Assembly: GCF_965638725.1 (NCBI RefSeq)
Contig: NC_134951.1
Span: forward strand, 4,092,001 to 4,156,000
Origin: Aptenodytes patagonicus
Taxonomy: Eukaryota > Chordata > Aves > Sphenisciformes > Spheniscidae
Direction: 5' to 3'
Length of the DNA stretch: 64,000 nucleotides
The position numbers were made by a program, and so were the translations under genes. A model generated the notes under the pieces. That model did no database searches, was not told the DNA's origin, and saw only the letters and a program-made list of their open reading frames with translations. Shown one piece after another: positions 14,311 to 27,235 of this stretch. How positions within the stretch are numbered: the first letter of the stretch is position 1; every line of letters starts with the position of its first letter.

Positions 14311-17300
14311 GGAACTTGTTTCTACTCCTTTTCCAGAAGATACTGCCCTGCAGCAAAGCCAACCGCAGTTTCCTTTCACAGGCTGGCAGAGCAGCACAGA
14401 CCTGCCTACCTGCCAGCCTGGGGCAGGGGTTGGCAGAGGCGTGCACTTGTGTCCTCTGCTTTGGGAGAGGTTTTGCTAGTGGTGTCCACACTGTGGCTGT
14501 TTCAGCTTAGCAACTTATCCTGGGTGGGTGGGCGTGATGTGAAATGATTGCCCCGGAGCTGTGAGTGTTACTTACACCATGCTCAGCCCCTTAGCTGGTC
14601 TGCAAAGGCCTCGAGAGACCTTCAAGGACCCACCCTGGGTGACTTCCCAGTCTTGCCAACACCAAACATGAAAACAACAACCTGTTGTAACATCTGCCTT
14701 CCCTTTTTGGTCTAGGCACAGTGTTTGTTGGCTTTAGCCGTAATCTTTGCATGGGGTACTAAGCAGGTAGCAATGTGCTGGGTATGAGTTATCAAAGTCC
14801 ATGTGAGGTGCCGTGCTTTGGTGCTTGGAGGCCATGAAGGGCCTGGCCATGCCGTGTAAAGCTTTGAAGCAGGATGAGAGCCTTTTTCCCTTGTCTGACA
14901 TAGTCTCCCTGGTCTAACATAGCTCTGGGGAGACAGGCAGGGGGAGGTGATGAATGCACGCAGCCCTGCAGCCATGCTACACTTAGATTTGCATGGGGAA
15001 ACGTCGTTTGCCATGGCCTTCATAGGCTTGGGCTTTGGAGGCTTGTGCCTTCCTTCGTCCAAACCACATGGAGGGCTCATCTGGCACCGTGACAGGCTTC
15101 TGCAATCACTTTGTCTCCCAGAGATGAGCCTGAGCTGCGTCAGGCACCATGACCTGGTGTGAGACTGCCTCCAGGAACCGCCACGGCTGTGGCTGGTGGC
15201 CACAGGTGTTAAGAGTGCCTTGAAGCTTAGCTGGCTTTGGAAATGAGTTAAATGACTCACAAGTCTGCACAAGCACATCGGAAGAATAAAACAGAGCCTT
15301 GCGCTCACACCTGTCCTGGTTTTGCAGTAGCCACCCAAGGTGGTCCTGCACTGGCTGGAAACATGGCAGCAGAGCAGGACAGAGCCCTTCCAGTTTTTGG
15401 GACATCTCAGGTTGGAGTCAGACCCCAGGGTGCTTATATTCTCCATGAAAAGGGAAATATGCCCTAGTGTTTAGCCAGCCAGAGATCCTGGGACTAGTCA
15501 ACCTGGCCCAGAGCTTCCTTCCAACAAGAGACATTTCCAAGGGCTATGGGAGAGGAAGGGGTGTGAGTTGCATGTGTTGGATGGGAGCCACCGACCTCCA
15601 GCCAAAGGACACTTTCTGCTCTACCGATCTGTTCCCTTTTCTTCCTCATTAATGCTACTTCCATGCTCGACAGTTGTGATTTGAATAATTTGGACTGATT
15701 AGTGTTTACATAGCAACATTTGGAGGAAATGAAACCACACTACAGCCAACAGCCAACTCAAGGCTCTGAAATGCTGTTTTGTTGGGTTTCCTAAAGAAAG
15801 GGGCTTACATGACCACGCAGACCTATGCCACTTGCTTATCTGCAAGGTTGGTCACCTTGAAATACATGACAAATCGTAGCCACGTCTGATCTAGGGGTGC
15901 GGGTCTCAAAGATACAGGGTTCTTGCAGGTTTTTAGTAAAACTAGTTGCTGGCTGGAGGACAGGAGATGCATTACTGTTGGCACTGAAGGAGGGGCAGGG
16001 GTGACAGTGCCTCAGACTGTTTCGTATCCACTAGAGCACAGGCACAGTGGCCGGGCAGTGTCTCTGCCCTCTTGCTCAGCACCTGTATAGCTCCAAACAA
16101 GGCCAAGACATGATGTATCCACAGCCTGAGAACTAAGGGTGGCCAAGGAGACAGGGGGACGGAGGAGAGGAGGAAGTATTGCACCTGGGAGATCAAGGGA
16201 ACTTAGGAAGGATAAATGAGGGTTATGGGATTATCTGGGAATCCTGTGCGAGTGGGTGAAAGAAGCCTAGGAGTTGTGGGAGACAAACCTGAAAACTGTA
16301 AAGATTCATCCATTGCACGGAGCTTCTTTGCTTTTTTTCCTGATCAAAGACCATTTTTCAAAGGTTGCTGGGGATGCAGAAACCCTTTTAGTGAATCCTC
16401 TGCCTTTCTTCATCTCCGCAGGCAGAGAGGCCTTATCTGACCTTTTTCTGGGAATGGATGTCCTGCCCCCTTCTTCAAAGGTGCCGGCAGAAATTGTGAT
16501 CATTGAAAACATTATGTGCAAAGCCAGGAAGGTTCCTCCTCCCCAGTCTACTTTTGGCACTGGCCATCTCTGCTTTTTATTTGTCTCCTTGGGGCTCAGC
16601 GGTTTGCTTGAGCTGGCTCAGACAACCCCAGGAGTGTCCTGGTCCCTCCAAATTCCGTTGCAAGGGGGATATCTGAATGCAGGGGGAGATCTGAATGACC
16701 TCAATGGAGCTTTTGAGCTCTCCCAGTCAGCAGTGGAGCTCTGAGTGCAGCAACACTGGTGAGACACGGGATTCCCCAGCACAGGGGGATGGGGATGGAA
16801 CTAGCATGAAACTTCAGGGATCCTTTTGTGCTTTGGTCCCTGTAGTATTTGCTCCTCTCTTCCAAATCCAGCCTGTGACTTCCCCCACTGGCATTCACCT
16901 GACGGGGGCATTTCCCACCACCCTCCCTCTCCCGTAAGCCCCAAGCAACCAGGAAAAGAAAGAGAGGATTTAACATAAAATGAAATAATCAAATCCCAAA
17001 AACCTCCCCCAAAGCTGATCTTTTTTCTGAGGAAGGGAGCAGCTCCCGAGCCCCCTCGATGCCTGCCAGGAGTTTGAACTGAGTACCGATATTATTCAGG
17101 AGATGCTCTGATCTCCAGCAGCGAGCTGAGGGTAAAACCCTAGGAGAACTAAAGCAACCTTCCCGTATTTACTTATTTATTTGACATTGTGCGTGTGGGC
17201 ACCTTTGTTTGTATGTATAGGGATTTCTAAATGAACACAGGCTTGGATTTCCTTACTGGTTGGTTTTTTTTTTTACCCTGAAAAGGCTAAAATGCACCCC

Positions 17301-20300
17301 TCTAATTTAGGTAGATCTGAGTATTGGCAGTGACCGCACACACCCCAGGTGCTTTCTCAGTGTCTCCGTGGATGGCTGGGAAGAGCCTGGGTCTGTCTGG
17401 GTGTCCGTGTGCTCTCTAAATGCGGGAAGAGTCGACATTTCTGCCTTTTCGTTTCCTACCAGCACGTGGTGCTGCCAAGGAAATGCGAATGCATCCCCTC
17501 CTGGCTGCAAGAATTAATAACCAGTTTGCTGAGACAAATGACCCCAGCCTCTCTGTGTTCACGGCTCAGCAAACACCGACGCTCGGCTCTTGGGTAGTCC
17601 CAGCTCTGCTCTGCACGTGATGCAGACGGGACGGAGATGGAGAGCTGCTCCCGGGGGAAAATTATCTCCCCCCCCAGACACCCATTTCCTCTGTTTTCCA
17701 AGGTCTCTGTCCTTGCAGGACTTCTGGGCGCTGCGACACATGTCTCTGCCTTCCCCCATCTGCCATCCTGCTTCCCAGCCGGACCACGGGCTCCCTCGGG
17801 ATGTGTTTGCACAGCCCTTTGGGTGGTGGGGGCATCAGTCTCAAGAGGGATTGTGAGGATCCGGGTGGTACAAGCAGAAGTGGATGTAGGAAATGTCCCC
17901 GAGGATCAGAGCATGGTCCCTTGAGCCCACGCTGGCCAAAGAGATGCTTTTTAGGGAGAGCTCATGAATCCAGCACGTGTCAATGGACCAGTCCTCAAGT
18001 GCTTCCCCAGCATCCTTACCTCTGGGGTTAGGGACACTAGGGAGGACATCCCAGCCTAGTGTTTAACATCCATTTATGGCCCTGCTGCCCACGACTATTT
18101 CTCGCTCTTTTCCCAGCATCCTTATACTTCCTGATGCCCACTGTGCTGAGAGCTAATTTGTGTTACCTGTTTTAAACTGATTCCCTGAAGGTTTCATCAC
18201 TTGCTCCCTAGGACTTGGTGAAAGGTGGGTCTGCAGTTGTCGTATCCACCTCCTTCATGGTCACTTGATATGGCCAGGGGTGCCTTGGAACAGAAGACAA
18301 GTCCAGGCACTGGTTAGTTCACTGGTATGGATGTAGTTGATCTCAAGCATGTCCTCTGCTGGATAAATACACTGATGGAAAAGCACCTGAGAAACTTTTG
18401 TGGGAATGTGACATCTCTGAGGTTCACTGCTCTGTCAAATCTGGCAGGGATCAGGAGGTTCAAAAGTTGTTTGGAGGGAAGAGGGGATGGATTACAAACA
18501 GAAGAATACACAATCGGCATCATTCATAAGAGTCGTAGGGGAAAAAACCACTCCAAAACCAGCTTGTGTATCAACGATCAGAACTGATACCAAGGGAAGG
18601 AAGATCAGGATAAATGGGCAAACTTTACAAGGCATAATTGATCTGATCCACCAAATAAATCACAGCTCTGGCTCTGAGGAAGCCAGAGAAGCAGAGAGGC
18701 AGAAAACGAGGCTGAGAGTCTCTCTCTTCCCACATCCAACATGCAAATCCATCCTGAGCAATTTCTATAGCAGCAGAAGGTCAGTAATTGATTTGGAGAC
18801 CCGAGTTTCTGACTACATCATGATGCAGATGTGCTTCCCGGCCCGGCTGGCGGCCACGCAGCTCCCACTGCAGCAAATGAGCTCAGAATACGAATAGAGA
18901 GGGGAAGGAGAAGGAACACACTCTTCCCTTGACAAGCGAGCAACAAGGAGACAAAAAACCCTTCCATGCCAAATTAACCCAGTTTTGTCTCGAGTTGCAA
19001 CCCCCTCCCTGCCTCCCTTTGCTCCCCAGAGCAAAAAGCCTGGTCGAGGTTGCCTTGCTGGGGTAAAAGGATGCTGGAGGAGGAGGAGGGGATCATCTGG
19101 GGTTGTTTTTTCCTTGAGCTGGAAGCTGCTTGCTTTGGAAATGATGTTGCAGCTTCAATAGCCAGAGCGGCTCTGGTCGTCCCCCCCATCTCACACCCCA
19201 GCTCAGGCACCTTTTGGGAAGGACTGAGAGTGAGATGAACCTCATCCCAGGGCTGAAACCATGATGGTGCAGTGGGGAACGTCTGCTCCTGGCTGTGGTG
19301 GCTGAGCACTGCCCCAAGCATGTGCAACAGAGACATCTCCCAGCCTGGACTCGAGCATAAGCCTTTGGGAGCCCTCAAAACTCTCCTGACTCCTGGGCTA
19401 ATGCATTCCTCCCCTGCAGAGCCCAGGGAGTATGGAGATTCAAGGAAGGGATAAGAGAAATTCGTGGAGGGTTGGTCTATCCATAGCAATTGAACCTAGT
19501 CTTGCTCAGGAAAACCTGAGTGGGGGCCAGGATGAAGATGCACCCTCAAAATGAGATCCCAAGGAAGGTAGGTTGCCTTCATCCTTTCCCACTGAAATCC
19601 TGTGCCCACTTGGCCCTTGCCGTGATAAGGATAGCCACTGCCGTTGCCTGGACTGATGGGCCAGTAAAGGCTCTTGGGGTGACGACAGCCATCCTTCGGG
19701 ACCTGGATGGAGAACCATGGCTTTGTGTAGGGGATCTTGCAGATCCAAACCAACTACACCTCTGGTTTATGGGCTTTGGTACCTGAACACCACAACCTCG
19801 GAGTATAAAGCAGGTGCCCAGAGAAGTGATTGCATTGGGAGCTTTTGCAGTCATTTTAAAAAGTTCAGAGGTCCTCTAAGCTCGGGTGTGTAGGTTTTAA
19901 GACCAGCCTGCATGCTTACCAGCTCTGGATTTTGCAGCAGTGGAGTTGGATGAGTATCTCAAGAGTCACGGTGAAAAACCCAGGAAAAAAAAGAAAAAAA
20001 TGTTTTGTGGTGCCCAGAAGAGCTCTGGAAGTGGTACATGCGTGGGTGCAGCCCCAGCCTGGCAGAGCTCCTGTGGTAGATGGTCACAGTGAACCAGCTC
20101 CATCCAGAAAGGGACATACCACCAGAAGGGCAGCTGAGGCTCCCTCCCTCGTCATCCTTGAGGAGCAGTGCAAAGATCAGCTCCTGCCCACTGCGGACTT
20201 GAAGTTTGCGTTTATATAGTGCTCCAAACCCCACAGCAGCCAGGAGAAGGGATGTCCTTGGCTGCAGCCAGTGAGGGACAAGCACTAACAACTGAGCAGA

Positions 20301-21209
20301 GAAATATCTGGGAACACCACCAAGCAGTAAAGCAGGACCAGCACAGGTTTTATTTATTTCCTCTCTAATTATGCCCTCTCTTTTAATGAGATCTACAGTG
20401 ATACAGAGGACAGATGGGCTGGGTGAACTGAGACCATTTTCTCCCCCCCCTTATTTCTACAAAAAAGACGCTACGAGGAAAGGCAAATATTTGACTGTTT
20501 GGGATGCGGAGGAAGGAGAAACCAAAAGGCGAGCCAGCGAGCGGCTCCTTACTCAAGCAGGGCTTTCTGCAGCACCGGCACTATCCTCTGTCTATCGGAG
20601 GGGCTGGAGTAGGAGTTTCTGGCAGCCAGCTGGAAGGCAAGACTGAATGAAGAACATCTGCTTCCTTTTCAAGCGCGTGCCCTTATCTCAGTCCCGCAGC
20701 CGAGAGCATTTCAGATAAAAAAGGGTGTCGGAGGGGATGCTGGGGAGGGGAGAGGAGCTGGAGAACAGCGATGCAAGGAGCAGGTTTGGGAGACTGGTGT
20801 AGAGGAGGAAAGGGGGATTTGGGAATGAAATGTGTCATGAGGATCCATCCTCTGACAATGGCTCTCATTTGAGGAGGTGCTACTTGGCTGCCAAAGGGAT
20901 GCGCTTCATCTCCTGTCCCCAAGGACGGCCAGCACAGCTCTTCTGTGGGGTTGTCCCCTGTCCCTGTGCACCACGCAGGCAGGGACAACGTGGCTGGAGG
21001 TCACGGCACAGCGACAGGGCAGTAACTGTATGCTTGGCCCATCTGACAGCCCACAGGGTGACACGGCCCCAGGGCTGGTTTGCAACCCCGCCCCAGAGCA
21101 TCGGCAGGTTCAGCTCTGGAGCCCGGCTCTGCCCCCCGGCGCTCTTCAAGGAAACATCCTGAAAATGAAGATAAAATTGAGCGTTGCAGTGAGCCACATG
21201 CACAGCGCC
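14311..21209. other. Intergenic, no gene seen
   Basis: Apart from the weak repeat copy at 18245-18345, nothing is recognised. The 244-codon minus-strand frame at 15446-14712 has no family features. Confidence 0.55.
18245..18345 (-). repeat. Unnamed dispersed repeat, copy 1
   Basis: The reverse complement contains CAGTGAACTAACCAGTGCC, followed by a CTGGCCATATC segment, aligning with the first part of the copies at 33058 and 57400. It is diverged and partial. Confidence 0.4.
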
Positions 21210-21735
21210 AGCCCTACACACCCACGCACGCTGTGCTCACACAAGTGCGCAAGGAGTGCTCACACCACGCACACGTTTGCACCCTGATGCGCGCACATAC
21301 GCTCATGCACGTACACACACAGTGGTACACATGCACACGCATGCAAATGTTGTGCGCGTGCTTTGTGGTCTACACTTACCACATGTAAGCAGCTTTCACA
21401 CGTGCGGCATTGTGTTCAACACACACACACACACACAGTGATACACGTATGTGCACAAGCACTGTGGTACACGCACATATGCTGTTTATTATCACTTTAT
21501 TACGTTTTGAACATGTTACCTGCATACACACACGTGCAAAATCTGTGTTACACACATGCGCGTGTGCTCAGCATAGTCTATGGGCGGGCACACACCTGTA
21601 GTACACAGGTGCGTGCCAACACACACATGCACAGCAGCACACACGCAGCCGTCCACACCCCGCGAACACCATGGCACATGCAGACGCATGCACCGTGGTT
21701 CACGTTGTGGTACGCACACACACTCACACCCGGCA
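21210..21735 (+). repeat. CA-rich degenerate microsatellite tract
   Basis: About 530 bp dominated by CACACA and ACACGCAC interspersed with ATGC and TGCACA. A pure (AC)n block occurs near 21419-21438. The long His/Thr/Cys-rich frames here are products of the simple repeat. Confidence 0.88.
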
Positions 21736-23455
21736 GATACATCACGCTCCTGGAAGCTGATCCCCAGCCAGAGATCTCTTTACGTGTCTGCGGCCAATTA
21801 ATGGGTTTTGGCAGCCATGTTAATAAATTATAATCCCTTTATAACAGTCCATGGAGCCCTGAAAACCCCAAGCTCTTTGACGTGTGATTGCCTTTCTGAA
21901 TGCTTGATGCCAGCTCCGACTCCTTGTACTTCACTGCGAGCATCCTCGCCTGGGTTGGCGAAGGCAGCAGTGCTCTCAGGGAGAGCCAGCAGCGCATTTG
22001 GCTTTACCAGGGTGGCTTTCCTGATGCTCTCAAAACCAGGGCTTAATAAAAAGCAATCACTCAGAGGAAGGGAGGTTTAGCACAGGCGTGGCCCCATCCT
22101 CCCTGATCCAGGTAGACAATGGCACCCTGAGCATGTCAAAGTGAGAAATGTGCTCACGAACACGTAAACCGGGGACTTGGAGACGGATGAAATCTGAGGA
22201 GGGACGTTTTCATGGAGTTAAGAGTGTTAAAGTCTGCATTGCAGGGGAACAGGAAAGCTTTTGAGGTTTGCCAGGGGTCTGGAGACATCCTGCAGCCCAC
22301 GTGGGCACCCAAAAATCCCAGCCCTGCTGCCTGCTCCTGTGAATCTCCCCTTCCCGTCACCCGCACCTCAAATGCGGCACGATCCGGAGCACACGGGCAG
22401 CCCTGCGGGAGAGCATGGCCAGGTCCGAGCTGCAGCCAGGAGCACAGCAGCGTGCCGCGGAGCAGGCGTCCCTGGCGCAGAGACATTGTCTCTTTATTTC
22501 CCAAAATATCCTCCACCGGTGAGTTTTGGCCCTTCAGTCTGGCACAGCCACTGGACAGATGGTCGCAGGAGGCAGCTCAGGTATGAAGGCAGCTCCTCCA
22601 TGCTCAAAACCCTCCCTTCTCCCTCTGCTTCCAGGCAAGGAAGGGGCCGATTAGCACAAAATCCATGGCAACCCGGCCGGCAGCCTCAGACCCAGCTCCT
22701 CGCTCCCTCCCCTCCTCGGCATGCCTTTGTCTGCCGCTGGCACATCCCTCAAGCCCTCACTTTTTGCTTTCCTCCTGGATTTCAGAGGGAGTGGCTTTGC
22801 TCTTCTCTTCCCCCCAGGCAGTGCTGGCTGGGGATAGAAGATGCAGGTTTTCCCCCTCCTGCAAGAGACTTACCTGTAAGAGACACCTTTGCTCCTTTTC
22901 CTACACTGCCAGCATTACAAAACCCACTGGCAATGTGCAGACGCTTGCTGGGAGCAAGCTGACACGGGCGAGCAAGAGCTGGTGTGCGTGCGAGCCTGCA
23001 AAAATGAGCCAGCAATACTCCAGGGAAAGCTCTCTGTAAGAAGCCAGGCAAGGGCTTACACTATCAGGATTCATGGCTTGTTCTGGAGGTGGGTAAACAA
23101 CCTGGACTGCCACCCCCAAGCTGATGATTTCCACCTGCAAACAGCCCAGTGGAAAAAAATCAGGCTGTGACTGCAAAAATCTTCTCACCAGCAACCCAGT
23201 AATTAGAAATCAGGGTGTGCCCCTTAGAAAAGACCCTACAATAACACACAGATACAGTCACCTATGAGGTTAAGGGCAATCCCTATCAGTGAAGCAGCGT
23301 GCTTTCCCCTCTGGGACCCACAGAGGGGAACAGTAAGAGCTCATGCTCAGCGTGCTGTTTGCGAGCAAGCCTGCCAAAAGAAGCCTGGAGTCCGTAACTT
23401 GCACGCAAGGCTAGAGGTCTGCAAGTGCAGCCTGCAGAGGACAAACCAGTAGCGT
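21736..23455. other. Intergenic, no gene seen
   Basis: Moderately GC-rich sequence leading up to the solo LTR. The plus-strand frame at 22261-22962 is proline/serine-rich and carries no recognisable motif. Confidence 0.55.
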
Positions 23456-24017
23456 TGTCCTGGTTTCGGCAGGGATAGAGTTAATTTCCTTCCTAGTGGC
23501 TGGTACAGTGCTGTGTTTTGGATTTAGGGTGAGAACAATGTTGACAACACACCGATGGTTTAGTTGTTGCTGAGCAGTGCTTACACTAAGTCAAGGACTT
23601 TTCAGCTGCCCATGCTCTACCGACTGAGAAGGCTGGAGGTGCACAAGAAGCTGGGAGGGGGCACAGCCAGGACAGCTGACCCCAACTGGCCAAAGGGACA
23701 TTCCATACCATGGGACGTCATGCTCAGTACAGAAACTGGGGAAAGCCGGCCGGGGGGGCCGCTGCTCGGGGACTGGCTGGGCATCGGTCGGCAGGTGGTG
23801 AGCAATGGCACTGTGTATCACTTGCTTTGTATATTCTTTTATTATTCTTGTTATTATTATTATTACTATTTTATTTCAATTATTCAACTGTTCTTATCTC
23901 AACCCAGGAGTTTTCTCACTTTTACCCTTCCGATTCTCTCCCCCATCCCACCAGGCAGGGGAGAGTGAGCAAGCGGCTGCGTGGTGCTCAGTTGCCGGCT
24001 GAGGTTAAACCATGACA
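23456..24017 (+). mobile_element. Solo LTR of an avian ERVL-type endogenous retrovirus
   Basis: A 562 bp element beginning TGTCCTGGTTT and ending AACCATGACA, so it has the TG...CA termini of an LTR. The 5 bp before it (AGCGT, 23451-23455) and after it (AGCAT, 24018-24022) differ at one base, consistent with an aged 5 bp target duplication as made by ERVL-class integrases. Internally it has an AT-rich stretch with TTA/ATT repeats (about 23840-23885) and a GC-rich segment before it. No clear TATA box survives. No gag, pol or env sequence lies on either side, so the provirus was reduced to one LTR by recombination. The family assignment is from memory of a common neoavian LTR. Confidence 0.88.
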
Positions 24018-24329
24018 AGCATCAGGGGAATTTGCCACCTTTCCAAGCAAAACAGGCCAGAGGGAATCCCCCCAAAACCCCTCTCTGAATCCCCTCTTGC
24101 TGAGCCCACTCCAGACATAAAATCCATGTTGCCTCTTTTAAGAGCAGCCCTTGAATCCACCCACCTCCTGCACCTCTCAGACAGCTTCCCCCCAGGAAAA
24201 CAACCTCTTCTGCAATGTATGAAAATCCTCCGGGTACCTGGACATGATGAATTGAATCTCTGCATCCCAGGAAAAGCGTTGGCACTGTGCTGTTGCCAGA
24301 GACTCTTGACTTTCCCCCTGTCCCCTTAG

Positions 24330-25060
24330 CAATCACCCTGGGAGACTGGGGTGAGCCCCCGAGGAATCCCGTGCTGGCAAGAGCCCCCCAAAGCCTGGCC
24401 AAGCAGCCCAACGTCCCTCAGGCTGGTGCCAGTAAGTGATGGCAGACAACCACGGCAGCAGGAGCACCATCCCCTCTGCATCACCTCGCCCGGAGGCTTC
24501 ATGTTCACGACCCTGAGCGCAGCCCCGGGGGAAGGCATGGAAAAGGGGCGACTTTGCAGCGTGGGTTGGGGCAGGGCATTTCTCGAGCACCCGCAGGAGG
24601 AACTCAGACGCCTGGCACGACGCGCTCCTCGTCTCAGTATGCGAGCTGTCTTGCCGAAGCCAGTAACGCCGCTTCCGCTCGAAGATAAGCATGTGCTTGC
24701 AGCCCGGGCTGGCTGGAGCCCAGCGCCAGCACAAAGAGGGCTTTGTACGCGCGGGATGCACAAGGCGATGAGGCAGAGCTGCTCTCCGAGGAAACTGGAG
24801 GCCCGTAGACAAAACGGGTCCCCGGGGAGAAGCTAAAAGGGGACCTTTCTTTCTTTGCTTTTTGCAGAGACGGAGGAGAGCTCCACATCGTAATTAATAA
24901 GCCGCAGGTGATCAAACCCCTGCAGCCGCTGAGCAGTGAAAGGAAAACAAAGAGGCGCGGGGCGGGGGGGCGGGAAGGCAGCAGTAAACACTCTCCGCAG
25001 GACAGTGCTAGGAAAGAAAGGCGAGCTAAGCTCGGAGGGGTGGGAGGCTGAGCCACGATG
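24330..25060. promoter_or_regulatory. CpG-rich patch, possible unannotated promoter
   Basis: CpG dinucleotides are noticeably denser here than in surrounding DNA, for example around 24610-24680 (GGCACGACGCGCTCCTCG), 24746-24752 (ACGCGCG) and 24954-24972 (GGCGCGGGGCGGGGGGGCG, an Sp1-like GC box). It begins about 310 bp after the solo LTR. The long minus-strand frame over it (25398-24634, 254 codons) has no recognisable domain and is probably a by-product of base composition. No splice-linked gene could be assigned. Confidence 0.35.
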
Positions 25061-26139
25061 GCATCTCTCAGATCTGCCGGGCTTGAACTCATGAAAAGCT
25101 TTATTTCTTCTGGGCTGCAATGCTGACAGCCAGGCTTGAGATAGACTCTCCCACCCGTTAGAGCAAGGGAAGAGGAAGGCGCTGTGATATCAGGGGAAAA
25201 GCTTGCCTCTGTGCTCTCTGCAGGACCTATGTCCTTGGGGAGGCTGGGCTGGATGTCTGGCCAAGCCGAGGAAACACAGGCTGGTCTGGTGCTTGGGGAG
25301 GGGGCATCTGCAAACCCCACTTGCCGCAAGCATCGGCTGAAGCATTGTGGCTGAACCTCTGGCAAATGCAAGACCTTGGATTCAGGCTCTGTAACCATGT
25401 CTATGCTAGTAAGTAAAACAGGTCAGGAACTACCCTCTGGTCCCAAGAACCAACTGGGATGATATAGATGGTGTTGTCCGTATGACGACATCCATACCTG
25501 TAGCTAAACACCCTCCCTCCCCAAGCAGGGCAGCTCTATCAGCCTGCTGCTGGAGACCAGCCCATGCTACCATCAGTTCCCAGATGTGGTTTGGGAAAGC
25601 GCTGCTGGTACGTGCCAGGGAGCACAGGGCTGGTCGTGGGGCTCGCCCTTGGCTGTGTTTTCCTTGCTAGTTAGACACAGCGTGTAGCCCCACTAGCAGC
25701 ACAAGCTGGTGCTGAGGAGTTGAGGGCTCCTGTCCCTGTCCCCTCCTTCCTACCCCTCTCCTGTGCATTTGTGCACACACATTTGCGCAGCCATGTGGGG
25801 AGCTGGAGTGACGACCCCATCCAGGTTTTAACTAATGTGGCTAAACCATGCAGAAAACCCAAGGCATAAAGTCAATCCTGCCCTGCCGCGCTTGGGTCAT
25901 CGAACGGGAGAGAAGGAAAAAAGGCTGGAGGGGGGTTAGCAAGCAGGTGGGTTGGCACCTGGAAGGGATCCAGGCCAGTTCCAGCGAGAGCAGGACTGGC
26001 CCTGTTTCTAACCCAGTTTTCTAGGAAAGAAAAACTTGCACCATCAGGGTCTGTGTGTGTGTGTGTGTGTGTGTGTGTCTATCTTTAACTACCACCCTTG
26101 CCTTCCCCTCGCTAACTTCCAAGCTCATTAGCTGTCCTT
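25061..26139. other. Intergenic between CpG patch and CR1 relic
   Basis: No gene recognised. It contains the (TG)13 microsatellite at its right end. Confidence 0.55.
26052..26078 (+). repeat. (TG)13 microsatellite
   Basis: An uninterrupted TG run of 27 nt, just upstream of the decayed CR1 fragment. Confidence 0.95.
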
Positions 26140-27235
26140 GATCAATGCCTGCCCTCATCCCCCTCAACGTGCTTGACCTGCTGCTCACCGATGTGGAGGA
26201 CCAGAGGGCAATCGTGGTCAGGGGTGGCCGCTTGGTCTCTTGTAGCTGTGAGATGACTGGGCTTGCGTCTGGAGAGAAGCTTGAGAAGACAAGCTGTGGA
26301 TTGAGGACTCCGGACATCAGGAGAGTTGACTTCAGCTTATTTGGGGAACTGGGAGGTTGCTACGAGGGAAGAAGGTGTCCAAGACAGCTGGCTGATTTTT
26401 TTTAAAGAAAACTTATTCAGAGCTTGGGAACAAACCCTGCCTTTGCACATGAAAATCAGGAATTTCAGCACAAAGCCTGCTTGGCTAATTAAGACGCTTC
26501 TTAGAGAACGGAGCTGCTAAAAAGGAGCATACAAGAAATGGAAATAAGGAGAGAAAATGAAAGAAGAGTGCAAATGCATTGCTTGGGCGCTTAGGGATAA
26601 AAGCAGAACGGCTAAAGACCAGCTGGAGCAAAGACTGGCCAGGGATGCTAAGAGTAACAAAAAGGAGGTTTGCAAGTATTTTAACAGCATACTTCAGGGA
26701 AAACGTAGGTTGATCGGTGGATGGGGGAGTAGCCTAGTGATGGATGATTATGGAAAAGGTTGAATGCCTTTTTTGCCTCAGTTTTTATAGGTCAGACTTG
26801 CTCCAAGCCTCTGCACGCAACAACAACATTTGAGAAGCAAAAGAACTGCCAGCAGTGGGGGAAGAAAAAGGTTAGGGACTATTTAGTGTAATTAGATGTA
26901 TTTACACCCATGAAAATGGATGAGATTGATCCTAGTGCTCTGATAGAGCTCTCTGATGTGATTGTGAGGCTGCTGCCTGTCATCTTCAAAAAACCATGGT
27001 GTCTGGCCTCTGTCTACCCATCAGGTGTCTACAAGCAATTATACATATCTTAAGAAAGGGAAAAAGGAGGATGTGGAGAGCTATAGAGGTCAGCCTCACC
27101 TTGGGCGCTGGAAAGATCATGAAGCATGTCCTCCAGGAATTCATTTCTGGATATGTGAAGAGCAAGAATACAGGGACCCAGGGACCTCAAGCTACATGGC
27201 ATGGTTCTACGGAGGCTGGTGTACAAGCTGCTCTG
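26140..27235 (+). pseudogene. Decayed CR1-like ORF2 fragment (endonuclease end to reverse transcriptase start)
   Basis: About 1.1 kb of broken ORF2 from a CR1-clade LINE. Reading successive frames gives, in family order: LDLLLTDVEDQ (end of the endonuclease, about 26170), DIRRVDFSLFGELGG, GVQDSWLIFFKENLFRAW, TKPAWLIKTLLRE (to 26520), DQLEQRLARDAKSNKKEVCK (26557 frame), LNAFFASVF (26760-26786), DEIDPSALIELSDVIVRLL (about 26919), LKKGKKEDVESYR (about 27047) and GKIMKHVLQEFISGYVKSKN (about 27110). At least four frame changes and several stops separate these blocks. It has neither a 5' end nor an octamer tail, so it is an internal relic, clearly more diverged than copies A-D. It could belong to another CR1-related lineage. 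Confidence 0.82.

Noticed and set aside
14712..15446. 244-codon minus-strand open frame
   Set aside because: No family features, and it overlaps other frames on both strands; consistent with chance.
21363..21833. His/Thr-rich 156-codon frame
   Set aside because: Translation of a CA-rich simple repeat.
22261..22962. 233-codon plus-strand open frame
   Set aside because: Proline/serine-rich frame from GC-rich DNA without any recognisable motif.
24634..25398. 254-codon minus-strand open frame, the longest in the window
   Set aside because: It has serine/proline/leucine-rich low-complexity composition and no recognisable domain or supporting splice structure; CpG-rich sequence generates long chance frames.
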